A stretch of 64,000 nucleotides of DNA from FEN-1219 sp963744305 (GTDB lineage Bacteria > Pseudomonadota > Gammaproteobacteria > Steroidobacterales > Rariloculaceae). The DNA is taken from the NCBI GenBank assembly GCA_963744305.1, contig CAVUTF010000007.1, forward strand, positions 124,001-188,000. Direction: 5' to 3'. The notes under the pieces are model-generated. The model was not told where the DNA came from and did not search any database. It saw only the letters and a list, made by a program, of their open reading frames with translations. Shown piece by piece: positions 33,832 to 43,996 of this stretch (its first letter is position 1; the number at the start of each line of letters is the position of its first letter). A program made the position numbers and the translations under genes.

Positions 33832-36154
33832 ATGATCCAGCGAAGCGTCAAGCGACTGACCATGCGCGCGCTCATCGTGGACGACGAGCTCGGCACGCCG
33901 ACAGCCGAAGGCCGCGCCGCGCGGGCGCTGGTGCAGGAGCTGCAAGGCCGCAGCCGTCGAGGTCGTCGAAGCGAACTCCGCCGAGGACGGCACGTCGGTC
34001 ATCACCTCGGACTCCGCGATCCACGCGATGCTGATCGACTGGACGCTCGGCGACGACACGGACCACGAGCGCGCCCGCGCGTTCTCGAGTTCGTGCGGTC
34101 GCGCAACGACAAGATCCCGATCTTCCTGATGGCCGAGCGCGGCGAGGCGTCCGCCATCCCGATCGAAGTGATGGAGATGGTCGACGAGTTCATCTGGACG
34201 CTCGAGGACACGGCCGCGTTCGTCGGCGGGCGCGTGGTCGGCCGCCATCCGCCGCTACCTCGAGGTCCATGCTGCCGCCGCTGGCCGCGGCGCTGATGAA
34301 GTTCACGCAGGAATACGAGTACTCGTGGCACACGCCGGGCCACACCGGCGGCACCGCGTTCCTCAAGTCGCCGGTCGGCCGCATCTTCTTCGACTACTTC
34401 GGCGAGAACCTGCTGCGCTCGGATCTGTCGATCAGCGTCGGCAGCCTGGGCTCGCTGCTCGACCACACGGGCCCGATCGGCGAGCACGAGAAGTACGCGG
34501 CGCGCGTGTTCGGCGCGCACCGCACCTACTGCGTCACGAACGGCACGTCGATGTCGAACCGCGTGATCTTCATGGCGGCCGTGGCCCGCGATCAGATCGC
34601 GCTGTGCGACCGCAATTGCCACAAGTCGATCGAGCACAGCCTGGTGATGACGGGCGCCATCCCGAATTATTTCGTGCCGCTGCGCAACCGCTACGGGCAT
34701 CATCGGCCCCATTCCGCCCGCGCGGCTCGAGCAAGGAGGCGATCAAGGCCGCGATCAAGGCCAATCCGCTGGTGCCGAAGGGCGTCGACACGCGCGCGGT
34801 CTATTCCGTCATCACCAACTCGACGTACGACGGCCTGTGCTACAACGCGCGGCGCGTCGAAGAGCTGCTCGATCCGAGCGTCGACCGCATCCATTTCGAC
34901 GAAGCGTGGTACGCGTACGCGCGCTTCAATCCGCTCTATCGCGATCGCCACGCGATGCACGGCGATCCGCAAGGATCACAAGGGTCCGACGGTCTTCGCC
35001 ACGCACTCGACGCACAAGCTGCTGGCCGCGCTGTCGCAGGCGTCGCTCCTGCACATCCGCGACGGCCGCAGCCCGATTCCGCATTCGCGCTTCAACGAGT
35101 CGTACATGCTGCATGCGTCGACGTCGCCGCTGTATCCGATCATCGTCTCGAACGACATCACGGCCGCGATGATGGACGGACCGGGCGGCCCGACGCTGAC
35201 CAACGAATCGATCCAGGAGGCCGTCGCGTTCCGCCAGACGATGGGCCGCGTGCACCGGCAAGTTCGCGGCAGAAGCGCGAATGGTTCTTCAGGACCTGGA
35301 ACGCGGACAACCGTCAAGACAGGAAGTCCGGCAAGAAGGTCCGCTTCGAGGACGCGCCGCCCGAGTGGCTCGCCACCGATCCGGACTGCTGGGTGCTGCA
35401 TCCCGGCGAGACGTGGCACGGCTTCGGCGATCTCGAAGACGACTACTGCATGCTCGACCCGATCAAGGTGTCGATCGTCACGCCGGGCGTCGCCGACAAG
35501 GGCGGCCTCGACAAGCGCGGCATCCCGGCGAGCTCTGGTCACGCGTACCTGCACTATCGCGGCGTCGAGGTCGAGAAGACGACGGACTTCACGATCCTGG
35601 TCCTGTTCTCGATCGGCATCACCAAGGGCAAATGGGGCACGCTGCTCAACGCGCTGCTCGAGTTCAAGCGCGACTACGACAACAACGCGCCGCTCGCGCA
35701 GGTGCTGCCGCGACCTCGCCGACCGAATCATCCGAGCGTCTACGGCGGCCTCGGCTTGCGCGAGCTCGCGGACCAGATGTTCGCGCAGCTGCGCGACTCG
35801 CGGCAGACGCATTGGCTCGCGGAAGCGTTCTCGACGCTGCCCGACGCCGGTCGATGACGCCGAACGCCGCGTATCAGCACCTGGTGCGCGACGAGATCGA
35901 GCACGTGCCGCTCGAGGAGCTTGGCCGACCGCGTGCTCGCGACGAGCGTCGTGCCGTACCCGCCCGGCATTCCGATGCTGATGCCGGGCGAGTCGACGGG
36001 CGCCGGACGACGGTCCGTATCTCGGCTACCTGCGCGCGCTTGCGGCGTGGGACAAGCGCTTCCCCGGCTTCGGCCACGACACGCACGGCGTCGAGAATCG
36101 CGACGGCGACTACTACGTGCAGTGTTTGAAGGCGGGCGCGCCGGACGAGCGTGA
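33832..36154 (+). CDS. Orn/Lys/Arg decarboxylase 2 (arginine/lysine type), frameshifted
   Basis: Paralogue of the gene at 26659, about 765 residues. It has a wing domain (MRALIVDDELGTPTAEGRAARALVQELQ...PIFLMAERGEASAI), then YSWHTPGHTGGTAFLKSPVGRIFFDYFGENLLRSDLSISVGSLGSLLDHTGPIGEHEKYAARVFGAHRTYCVTNGTSMSNRVI. The PLP lysine is in FATHSTHKLLAALSQASLLHIRDG, and the end reads VVPYPPGIPMLMPGESTG. ATG 33832 follows GAGGAG by 7 bases. Its end overlaps the GTG of the antiporter gene (GTGA). Its immediate antiporter is AdiC/CadB-like, so arginine (to agmatine) or lysine (to cadaverine) is expected; the sequence does not separate these. At least eight frameshifts. Confidence 0.87.
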
Positions 36155-37536
36155 GCGACGGCCGGCCGCAAGATGTCGCTGCCGCAGGCCACGATGCTCG
36201 TGGCCGGCAACATGATCGGCACCGGCGTCTTTCTGCTGCCCGGTCAATCTCGCGCAGGTCGGCAGCATCGCGATCTTCGGCTGGGTGGTCGCGACCGTCG
36301 GCGTGGCCGCGCTCGGCCTCGTGTTCGCGAAGCTCGGCGAGCTCAATCCGCAGCAGGGCGGCCCGTACGCCTACGCGCGCGACTTCCTCGGGCCGTACGC
36401 GGGCTTTCAGACCAACTACGTCTATTGGTTCGGCAACTGGATCGGCAACATCGCGATCGCGGTCGCGGCCGTGGGCTATCTCGCCGAGCTGATTCCCGGC
36501 ATCAGCCGCTCCGCCGGGGAGCGTCGTCGCGACCGCCGGCCGTGATCTGGCTGTTCACGTTCGCGAACATTCTGGGGCCGCGCGTGGTCGGCGCGCTGGA
36601 GACCTGGACGATGGCGCTCGGCCTCATCCCGATCCTCGGCATCGCGCTCTTCGGCTGGTTCTGGTTCGACTCCGCGACATTCACCGCCGGCTGGAACGTG
36701 AGCGGCGACTCGAATCATGCACGCCATCTCGCGCGCCGCCTCGATGGCGCTGTGGGCCTACATGGGCATCGAGAGCGCGGCCGTCTCGGCGGGCGTCATC
36801 GAGAACCCGAAGCGCAACGTGCCGCTCGCCACGATCATCGGCCTCGGTCTCGCGGCGGTGGTGTACATGCTGAGCTCGACCGTCATCATGGGCATCCTGC
36901 CGAACGACGAGCTGCGCACGTCGCACGCGCCGTTCGCCGACGCGGCGCGCGCTCGCGCTCGGCGCATCGGGCGCGATCGTCATCAGCGTCTGCGCGGTCC
37001 TGAAGTCGTTCGGATCGCTCGGCGGCTGGATGCTGCTCGTCGGCCAGTCGGCCAAGGCCGCGGCCGACGACGGCATGTTTCCGCGCGTCTTCGCGCGCCT
37101 CAACGCGCAACGGCGTCCCGGGCGCGGGCTCGTCATCGTCGCCGTGCTGATGACGATCGTGCTGTTCGCGACCATGTCGCCGACCTTGGCCGGTCAGTTC
37201 AACAACATGGTCGATCTCGCGGTCATCCTGATCATCGTGCCCTATGTCTACTCCGCGGTTGCCGGTCGTGAAAGTGATCGCACGACCGGCAAGCTGCCGC
37301 GCACGACGTTCCGCACCTACAAGTGGCTGGCGCTCGTCGCGGTCGCCTATTGCCTGTGGGCGGTCATCGGCGGCGATCCAGACGACGGTCGTGCACGCGA
37401 TGGTGGCGCTGCTCGTCAGCGTGCCGCTCTATCCGTTCTTCATCCGCTCGATGGAGGCAGCCGCGAAGCGCAACGCGGAGCAGCACGCGATGCTGCGTCC
37501 GCAAGCCCGGCTGCCGTCGCGACGGCCACGCAATGA
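36151..37536 (+). CDS. Basic amino acid:polyamine antiporter (AdiC/CadB type), frameshifted
   Basis: APC-family exchanger of about 455 residues. From GTG 36151 with one base corrected near 36170, the protein opens MSDGRPKMSLPQATMLVAGNMIGTGVFLLPVNLAQVGSIAIFGW, comparable with AdiC. NPQQGGPYAYARDFLGPYAGFQTNYVYWFGNWIGNIAIAVAAVGYL blends AdiC and CadB features. ALWAYMGIESAAVSAGVIENPKRNVPLATI and GSLGGWMLLVGQSAKAAADDGMFPRVFARLNA retain the tryptophans equivalent to AdiC Trp202 and Trp293. ADDGxFPxxFAR and the helix-9 region lean towards AdiC (arginine/agmatine). It is coupled to the decarboxylase before it. Frameshifts near 36243, 36525, 36715, 36955, 37110, 37262 and 37378. Confidence 0.87.
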
Positions 37537-37570
37537 AGACCCAACACCTGGCCGACAAGGAGTTTCGGCC

Positions 37571-38960
37571 ATGCAACCGCTCTCCACGCTCGTCGACCGA
37601 GTCCGCGTCGCGCGCCGACGAACGCGCTCGCAGCGGCGATCGTGCTCGCGCTGCTCGCGCCGCCTCGCGTTCGGCCAGGAGGCCGAGGCGGAGGCGCCGG
37701 CGCCGCCGGGCTTGCCGGCGGGGACATCGACTGGACGTTCAACTTCGACGCCACGTGGGGCGCGTTCGGCTTCGCCGACTCGCTCTACACGGACCCGAAG
37801 CCCGAGCAACCCTCGGGCGATCTCAGCGACGACTGGTTCGAAGGGCTCGATCAAGCCGGCGGTCGAGCCGGGAGTACACGACCGACAGCTCTGCGCAGTT
37901 CTACGGAACGTTCAGCGGCGTCGGCGAGCGCACGTACGGCGCTGCGCCGACGCTCGTCGGCGAAGATGCCTCCTCGTTCGAAGTAGAAGATCTCGTCGTT
38001 CGGCTGGCGCTCCGGCAACAAGTTCGCTGATCTCGGCGAGAACGCGCTCGACTTCACGGTCGGCCGCGCGCGATACCGGCTCGGCCACGGCATGTTGCTC
38101 TGGGACGGCGCGGCGGAAGGCGGCACGCGCGGCGGCTATTGGACGCAATGCGCGCCAGGCGTTCGAGTTTGCCGCGATCGGCCGGTTCAAGCCCGGCAAT
38201 CACACGTTCGAGGCGTTCTATCTCGACAAGGACGATCTGCCCGAGGCCGACTCGTCGAGCAAGCTGTCGGGGAGTCAACTACGAGTACGCGATCGGCGAG
38301 GACACGACGCTCGGCGCCACGTACATGGAGCTGGTCGGCGAACCCGGCCGAGAGGCCGGAACGCGACGGCCTCGACGTCTACAACTTGCGCGCGTTTACC
38401 GCGCCGTTCGCGAGCCTGAGAGCGCTGTCGTTCGAGTTCGAGTACGCGATGGAGGACAACGGCGCGGCGCTCGACTCCACGGCGTGGAACCTGCTCGGCG
38501 GCCTATCAGGTCGAAGGCGGCTGGCAGCCGAAGTTCTCGTACCGCTACGCCATCTTCGAAGGCGACGACCGGCGACCGCGGCCAACGAAGCGTTCGACGG
38601 GCTGTTCACCGGCTTCTACGACTGGGGCACCTGGTGGCAGGGCGAGATCGGCCGGCGAGTACTTCGTCTCGAACTCGAACCTCATTTCGCACCAGCTCCG
38701 CGTGCACGTGACGCCGAAAGAGAGCATCAGCACGGGACTCATCTTCTACGACTTTCAGCTCGACCAGCCCGCTTCGGCCGGCGTGACGTCCGACGATGTG
38801 GCGCTCGAGCTCGACTGGTACATGGACTGGAGCCGTCAACGACAACTTCACCGTGAGCTTCGTCGTGGCGCTCGCGGAGCCCGGCGACGCGGTCGAGCAG
38901 TCGTCGGGCCGCAACGATACGTTCGTCTACGGCATGGTGTTCGCCGCCTATAGTTTCTGA
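37571..38960 (+). CDS. Outer-membrane beta-barrel, alginate-export/porin-like, frameshifted
   Basis: About 455 residues. AAGGAG at 37557-37562 precedes ATG 37571, and a signal peptide ends at ALLAPLAFGQEAEAEAPAPPG. The mature part is made of alternating amphipathic strands: GDIDWTFNFDATWGAFGFADSLY, TTDSSAQFYGTFSGVGERTYG, ALDFTVGRARYRLGHGMLLWDGAAEGGTRGGYWT, FAAIGRFKPGNHTFEAFYLDKDD, YEYAIGEDTTLGATYMEL. It ends with an aromatic C-terminus (VYGMVFAAYSF) as barrel proteins do. The overall pattern suits alginate-export-type barrels (PF13372). As the last gene of the decarboxylase operon it may let amino acids or amines cross the outer membrane; this is inference from position. About eight frameshifts. 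Confidence 0.72.
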
Positions 38961-39008
38961 TCCGGTCGCTCCCGTCGCGTAATAAAAGTGCAACACGAGC
39001 ACTGGAGA

Positions 39009-39290
39009 ATGACGAACATTGCACGATGGAGCGCGCTGCTGCTTCTCGCGCTGGGCGTGACTTTCACTGGCCTATTTGTCGCAGCCAGATTGTTGCTGGA
39101 CCTTCAACACGAGTACGACGTAGAGGAATCTCGCACGACGCGGCGCTCACTTACCGAGGTTCCGGTGATCCACAGCCGCATCGACGCTCCGGCGATTCAG
39201 GGCAATGGCTCGAGCGCGCCTCAGAACGCAGGTCCTGCTCCGCAACGTTTCATCCTCAAAGCAAACCTGGCCACCGAGGAGCGCCCATAG
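39009..39290 (+). CDS. Small single-pass membrane protein, unknown
   Basis: A 93-residue protein with one hydrophobic segment at the N-terminus (WSALLLLALGVTFTGLFVAARLLL), then a polar tail with EVPVIHSRIDAPAIQGNGSSAPQNAGPAPQRF. No family recognised. A GTG at 38988 in the same frame is an alternative start. It follows the barrel gene by about 50 bases and is closed by a good terminator, so it may be the last gene of the island transcript. Confidence 0.5.
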   Translation: MTNIARWSALLLLALGVTFTGLFVAARLLLDLQHEYDVEESRTTRRSLTEVPVIHSRIDAPAIQGNGSSAPQNAGPAPQRFILKANLATEERP

Positions 39291-39300
39291 ATCTGCCGCC

Positions 39301-39321
39301 CGAACCGCCCGGTTCGTTTTT
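39301..39321 (+). terminator. Rho-independent terminator
   Basis: CGAACC-GCCC-GGTTCG forms a perfect 6-base-pair stem with a 4-base loop, followed directly by TTTTT. It lies 11 bases after the stop of the small membrane protein and ends the decarboxylase-island transcript on the plus strand. Confidence 0.75.
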
Positions 39322-39534
39322 AAGCTAGTGGGATATTGCGGCTCACGTGTCCGCTCGACGGCGGGAGTATTCCGGATGTCGCGAGAAGAGCCGTCCCGTG
39401 CTATGTTAATGTAGCTCTACGAAGGATTGCGATTTTGAAACAGGGAGCGTTGCGATCGGCCTTTTGCCAACGCGCAAGACGTTGACAACGAACAACAAGC
39501 CGACGCACGAACAATAAGTAAGGGGATGGGGACC

Positions 39535-40152
39535 ATGGAGCGACCAACCGTGTTCGTGGTGGACGACGATCCGGGCGTTCTCCGAGCGATCGGAAGGCTG
39601 CTCGCTAGTCACGACTACCGCGCCGAGCTATACGACGGGGCTGAGCGATTTCTCAGCGCAATCGATCCGGCAACTCCCGGCTGTGTGCTGTTGGACTTGG
39701 CCCTGCCGGGATTCAGTGGTCTCGAGCTGCAGGAGCACCTGCTGGCGTCGGGTGACACGCACCCGATTATCTTTTTGACCGGCTATGGCAGCGTTCAGGC
39801 GAGCGTGCGGGCGATGAAAGCCGGCGCAATGGATTTCATCGAGAAGCCTTTCGAGGACACGCAATTGCTTGCCACAGTGGAACGGGCAATCGAGCGCGAT
39901 CGCAACGCGCGCGCGTTGCAAAGGGAGGCGAGCCTCATCACTGACCGCCTTGCCTCGCTGACGCCGCGCGAAGCAGAAGTATTTCGCCACGTGATCGCCG
40001 GGCGTCTGAACAAACAGATTGCCGCGAAGCTCGGCACTGCCGAGAAGACGGTGAAAGTGCACCGCGCGCGGGTCATGCACAAAATGTCCGTGCGCTCCGT
40101 CGCGGAGCTCACACGCATGGCCGATTTCATGGGCGTTCAGCCCGCCGCCTGA
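39535..40152 (+). CDS. FixJ/NarL-type response regulator (REC + LuxR-type HTH)
   Basis: Cytoplasmic DNA-binding response regulator of 205 residues. The receiver domain runs from VFVVDDDPGVLRAIGRLL, with the phospho-acceptor in CVLLDLALPGFSGLELQ, to FLTGYGSVQASVRAMKAGAMDFIEKPF. The C-terminal HTH is LTPREAEVFRHVIAGRLNKQIAAKLGTAEKTVKVHRARVMHKM. ATG 39535 is preferred over 39526 because AAGGGG at 39519-39524 is correctly spaced only for it. The HTH segment NKQIA..L..AEKTVK resembles that of DosR as well as FixJ. It is the only complete DNA-binding regulator in the window and lies beside the decarboxylase island and kinase 2. That makes it the leading candidate to bind the repeated GGACC-TT-GGTCC sites, which is untested. 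Confidence 0.92.
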   Translation: MERPTVFVVDDDPGVLRAIGRLLASHDYRAELYDGAERFLSAIDPATPGCVLLDLALPGFSGLELQEHLLASGDTHPIIFLTGYGSVQASVRAMKAGAMDFIEKPFEDTQLLATVERAIERDRNARALQREASLITDRLASLTPREAEVFRHVIAGRLNKQIAAKLGTAEKTVKVHRARVMHKMSVRSVAELTRMADFMGVQPAA

Positions 40153-40199
40153 GCGCGGCGCGCACGGAAGTTCCGGCGCCCGCGCTTCGCTTCTCGCCG

Positions 40200-41522
40200 C
40201 TACTGCGCGGTCAAGGGCGGGCCCGAGATCACGATCTCCACGCGTCGGTTGCGCGCTCGTCCCGCGTCCGTCGAGTTGTCGGCGATCGGTTGGGACGGGC
40301 CGAGACCGGCGACGTCGATGCTGCTGGCGGCAATGCCCGTACCTATCAGGTAGTCTCGCACGGTTATCGCGCGCCGATATGAGAGCTCGTTGTTGGTGGC
40401 CAGGCTGCCTGTGTTGTCCGTGTGACCTTCGACGTTGAGGCGCAATGTCGGATAGGACGCGATGATTCCGGAGAATCTTGAAAGACTTTCGCGTGCGGCC
40501 GCGTTCATTGTCGCGGCGCCGGTGGCGAACTGCACGCCCCCGATCTCGGACACAAGACCGCGGTCCGATTCGCGCGTCGGTAGCGCCGCGTTGAGGCGGT
40601 TGAGAAGGTCTGCGCGGGCGGCCGTGGCGCTCCGTTCGCGTTCGACCTCGGCACGCGGTCGCGGCGGCCGCAGCGGCGGCCGCTGCGGCTGCCTTGGCAG
40701 CGGCTTCGTCCGCCAGCGGCCTTCTCAGCCCCGATCATCGCCGCGCGGCGCGCGTCCTCGCCGGCGACGATCGCCTCGCGTGCGACGTTAACGGACTCCT
40801 TTTGGTCCTTCCTCTTTCCGTCCGCCGCGGTTTGGGCGGCCCCAAGCTTCTGCGTGGCTGCCGCGTATTCCTGCGGTGCAAATTTCGCTGCTCCGGCGGC
40901 AGTCGGCGATCGCTACTGCGTACCTCGCCTGTACGAGCTCGACAGGCGAGTCGTCATCGATCGCGACTCGCGGTAGGCTCGAATAGTCCGCTCTTTCGGT
41001 CAGCGTCGTGACCTTCGACTCCGTGGCCCCTTCGACATCGTCGGCCACGTTGTACAGGGCGATCATCGTGCTCGGAACGCTCACCGCGAAGTGCGGCTCG
41101 GCCGTCACGATCAAAGCAAACTGCGATGCACCGTAAGACGTGTCGAGCTCGCCCTCGTCGTCCTCCGGTCCGGCGAGAACGCCTTGATTGACGGCGCGGC
41201 CGTCCGGCGTCAGCGCCCACAGCACGTAGGTCGTGTACGGACCAATGGATGCGGGCGGCGGCAGATTCTCGACCTTCGCGGAGATTCTTGCATTGCCGTT
41301 TTGGTATTCGACGTCTGCTGTCCCTTGCGCCGTCGCGGCGATCGGCGTGCCGCGCAGCAACAGCTCCGCCTTTGGACCCTCCCGATAGCCGAACATCGAG
41401 ATTTGGCTCAACACGTCGGAGCTCGCAATGGCAGCCGACTGCTGCACGTTTTGCGCGTGCGTCGAGAGTGATACCGCCATCAATGCCGAAGCCGTCAAAA
41501 CTGCGCGCTGGTGTGAGTTCAT
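40200..41522 (-). CDS. DUF4398-OmpA envelope protein, frameshifted
   Basis: Secreted envelope protein of about 435 residues. AAGGAG precedes ATG 41522, and a signal peptide (AVLTASALMAVSLSTHAQ) opens it. An N-terminal beta-rich part (SQISMFGYREGPKAELLLRGTPIAAT...YTTYVLWALTPDGRAVNQGVLAGPEDDEGEL) is followed, after a shift near 40907, by a DUF4398 helix (AAKFAPQEYAAATQKLGAAQTAADGKRKDQKESVNVAREAIVAGEDARRAA). An alanine-rich coil and an OmpA peptidoglycan-binding domain follow (VQFATGAATMNAAARESLSRFSGIIASYPTLRLNVEGHTDNTGS...SNRRVEI-like end RARNRRVEIVIS). Two or three further shifts lie at 40560-40720. Two candidate operator copies lie upstream. It probably links the outer membrane to the wall. 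Confidence 0.8.
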
Positions 41523-41585
41523 GGGTTTGCTCCTTGGCCCTTTCGCCCTGTTTGCACACATCACCATGACGTCTCGCGAGCTTCC

Positions 41586-41603
41586 ATTGGACCTTAGTTC
41601 TAC
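41586..41603. promoter_or_regulatory. Candidate operator copy (proximal to DUF4398-OmpA gene)
   Basis: ATTGGACCTTAGTTCTAC, about 72 bases upstream of the DUF4398-OmpA start at 41522. It matches the copy at 45339 (ATTGGACCTTGGTCCCAC) at 15 of 18 positions in the same orientation. Confidence 0.5.
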
Positions 41604-41623
41604 CGTGGAGACGCGCAAATTCG

Positions 41624-41641
41624 TACGACCAACGTCCACTG
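41624..41641. promoter_or_regulatory. Candidate operator copy (proximal to kinase 2)
   Basis: TACGACCAACGTCCACTG, about 63 bases upstream of the kinase start at 41696. It is 38 bases from the neighbouring copy at 41586, so the divergent region carries two sites. It shares AACGTCCACT with the copy at 10575. Confidence 0.45.
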
Positions 41642-41695
41642 CCGGTCGATGACGAGTCGTCGCTACAGTTTCATCGAACTTCGGCTCAGGACCCC

Positions 41696-43996
41696 GTGGC
41701 AAGGTGCGCCGATCCCAATAACGAGAAGCGCACCGAATCGGAGCATGCCATTAAGCGCCACTCGCTTTGTCGTCGAAAGGCTCGCCTGTGGCGACTCGGG
41801 TTGATCGGCGCGGCTTTGCTCGCGACCAGCGTCCGGGCGCACGAGGTTGTTCTCGTCTTTGCGCTGGATCGCCCGATGCCCGAATACGTCGCTATCGCCG
41901 ATGCGATTCGAGTCGAGCTCGATTCTGCGCCCGACGTATTTCCTGTCGAGCTGCACCCCGAGTTCCTCGATTCGTTTGATGCCCCGCGGCCGCAAGCGCG
42001 CGCCTCTTTCGCGAGTTACCTACGTGCGAAGTACGAGGAGCGGGGGGTCGGTGCAGTGATCGCGATCTCGACCGAGGCAGTGGATTTCGTTGCGGAGCAC
42101 GGAGAGGCCGTTTTCGGCGGCGTGCCGTTTGTTGTCGTCGTCGAGGAAACGAATATCGACAGCGTCCCGCCCGGGGCAGCGGTAGTCGCCATCTGCATTC
42201 CGTCCGGCGAAAACGATCGAGCTGGCGGCCGCCCTGCAGCCGCGCCTGCGGGAAGTGTTCATCGTCACTTCCGCGCACGACAACTCGAGGCGGCAAGCCC
42301 TCGCGGATGACTTGCGCCCGTTCGAGAGCCGTCTCGACGTTCGCTATCTCGTCGAGTTGCCGTTCGTGGAATTGCTGGAGAAAGTGGGCCGGCTGCCGGC
42401 GGACTCAATGGTGCTTTACGACTCGCGCGTGAACGACGGTGGCGGCCGGCACCTTGATCCGAGCGCCGTGGCCGAGCAGCTCGCCCAGAACGCGAATGCC
42501 CCGGTGTACGCGCTCCACGACGGGGACGTTGGTCGCGGGCCCATCGGCGGCTACGTGACGCCGCTCGGGCAGATCGGTGCCGAGGCAGGGCGACTGGCGC
42601 TGCGGTCGCTGCGCGATGCGGGAGCCGGCTCGACGGTCTCGACGCTGCGCGGCTCTTACATCGTCGACGCCGGCGCAATGCGCCGCCATGGACTCGAGCA
42701 AGCGCGGCTTCCGCCGGCCACCGAGCAACGTTTCGCGCCGCCGTCGATTTGGAGGCTGTATCAGGGATGGATCATCACGCTCCTGGTGCTGGTCGCTTTG
42801 CAATTCGCGCTGATCGTTGCGTTTTTGATGCAATCCATTAGCCGGCGCAAGGATCGAATCGCTCTGACGGAAGCTGCACACCGCTTCCGAATGGCGAGAA
42901 TCGCGGGGCAGGTAGGCTTTTGGCAATGGGATCCCGCGAGCAACGAGATGACCGTCGAGCCCGAGCTTCGCAAGCTGCTCGGTTACGACGGGGATGCGAG
43001 CGACCCGATCGATTGGCGTGCGCAGATTCACGAGGAGGATCTGCCGAGGGTTCTCGAGGCGGCTCGCGAGCATGTTGCCGGGCGCACGGCCCAGTTCGAG
43101 ATCCAGCATCGGGTCCTCGACCGTAATCACGGCGTGCGATGGTTCCTATCGCGCGGTCAAATTCTCCGCGATCGCGAAAACCGTGCGGTTCGCCTCGTGG
43201 GCACGGCCATCGACATCACGGAGCGAAAACGCGGCGAGGACGAACGCTCGCGCGCGCAGCTACAGCTCCAAGAGCAGCGAGTGGAGCTCGCGCACCTCGG
43301 CCGTGCGGCTGCGGCCGGTGCACTCTCCGGCGCTCTGGCCCATGAGCTCAAGCAGCCGCTCAGCGCGATCTTGACGAATGCCCAAGCCGGCCAGGGATAC
43401 CTCGCCCGGCCGAATATCGACCGCGATGAGATCAAGGAGATTTTGGCCGATATCGAGAGCGAAGGTAGACGCGCGGGGGAGGTCATTCGTCATCTGCGGA
43501 ACCTGCTTCGTCCAGGGGAGGAGCGTTGTGAGCTCATTCAGATTCCAGCGGTCATCAACGATGTGCTCTCGCTGATCCACAGCGATCTCGTGGCACGCAA
43601 CGTGCGTGTTGTCGTCTCGCCGATGACCAATTTGCCCTCGGTTTTGGCGGATCGCGTGCAGCTGCAGCAAGTGGTGCTCAATTTGATCAACAACGCTTCG
43701 GACGCGATGAGCAGCGTCGAACCTCATGAGCGCCGTATCGCAATCAGTGCGACAACCCGCGGCGACCGGGTTCACTTGAGCGTTGCGGACAACGGTTGCG
43801 GGCTCGGAAGCCGGCAACCGGACAAAATCTTCAAGCCGTTTTTCTCTACGAAGCCCATGGCTTAGGTTTGGGGTTGTCGATCTCGCGCTCGATCGTGGAA
43901 AACCATGGCGGCAGGATCTGGGCAGAGGCCAATCCCAGCGGGGGAACGACTTTGCACATGGAGTTTGCCGCTGCGGCGGTATCGGGGGCCGCATGA
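41696..43996 (+). CDS. Sensor histidine kinase 2 (substrate-binding-type sensor, PAS, HisKA, HATPase), two frameshifts
   Basis: About 765 residues. The N-terminus is a membrane-tethered periplasmic domain of the ABC substrate-binding type seen in FixL-like kinases (VVLVFALDRPMPEYVAIADAIRVELDS...VELHPEFLDSF; GPIGGYVTPLGQIGAEAGRLALRSL). A transmembrane helix (WIITLLVLVALQFALIVAFLM) and a PAS domain (FRMARIAGQVGFWQWDPASNEMTVEPELRKLLGY) follow. HisKA has LAHELKQPLSAILTNAQA and HATPase has NLINNASDAM, VADNGCGLG and LGLGLSISRSIVENHGGRIW. The frame shifts near 42195 and near 43850; at the second, AAGCCC lacks one G, giving a false TAG. The GTG start at 41696 is uncertain. It overlaps the receiver gene by 4 bases. 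Confidence 0.87.

Noticed and set aside
20188..38960. Programmed ribosomal frameshifting
   Set aside because: The shifts are too many, lie at different sequence contexts with no slippery heptamers or shared structure, and affect unrelated genes.
16000..39000. Reading the broken genes as pseudogenes
   Set aside because: After each shift the protein continues in family order with catalytic motifs intact and almost no other damage. Sequencing error explains this better, so I annotated them as whole genes.
43861..43866. In-frame TAG in kinase 2 as readthrough or pyrrolysine
   Set aside because: Restoring one missing G before it gives the standard HGLGLGLSISRSIV box in the next frame, so the stop is an artefact of a base error.
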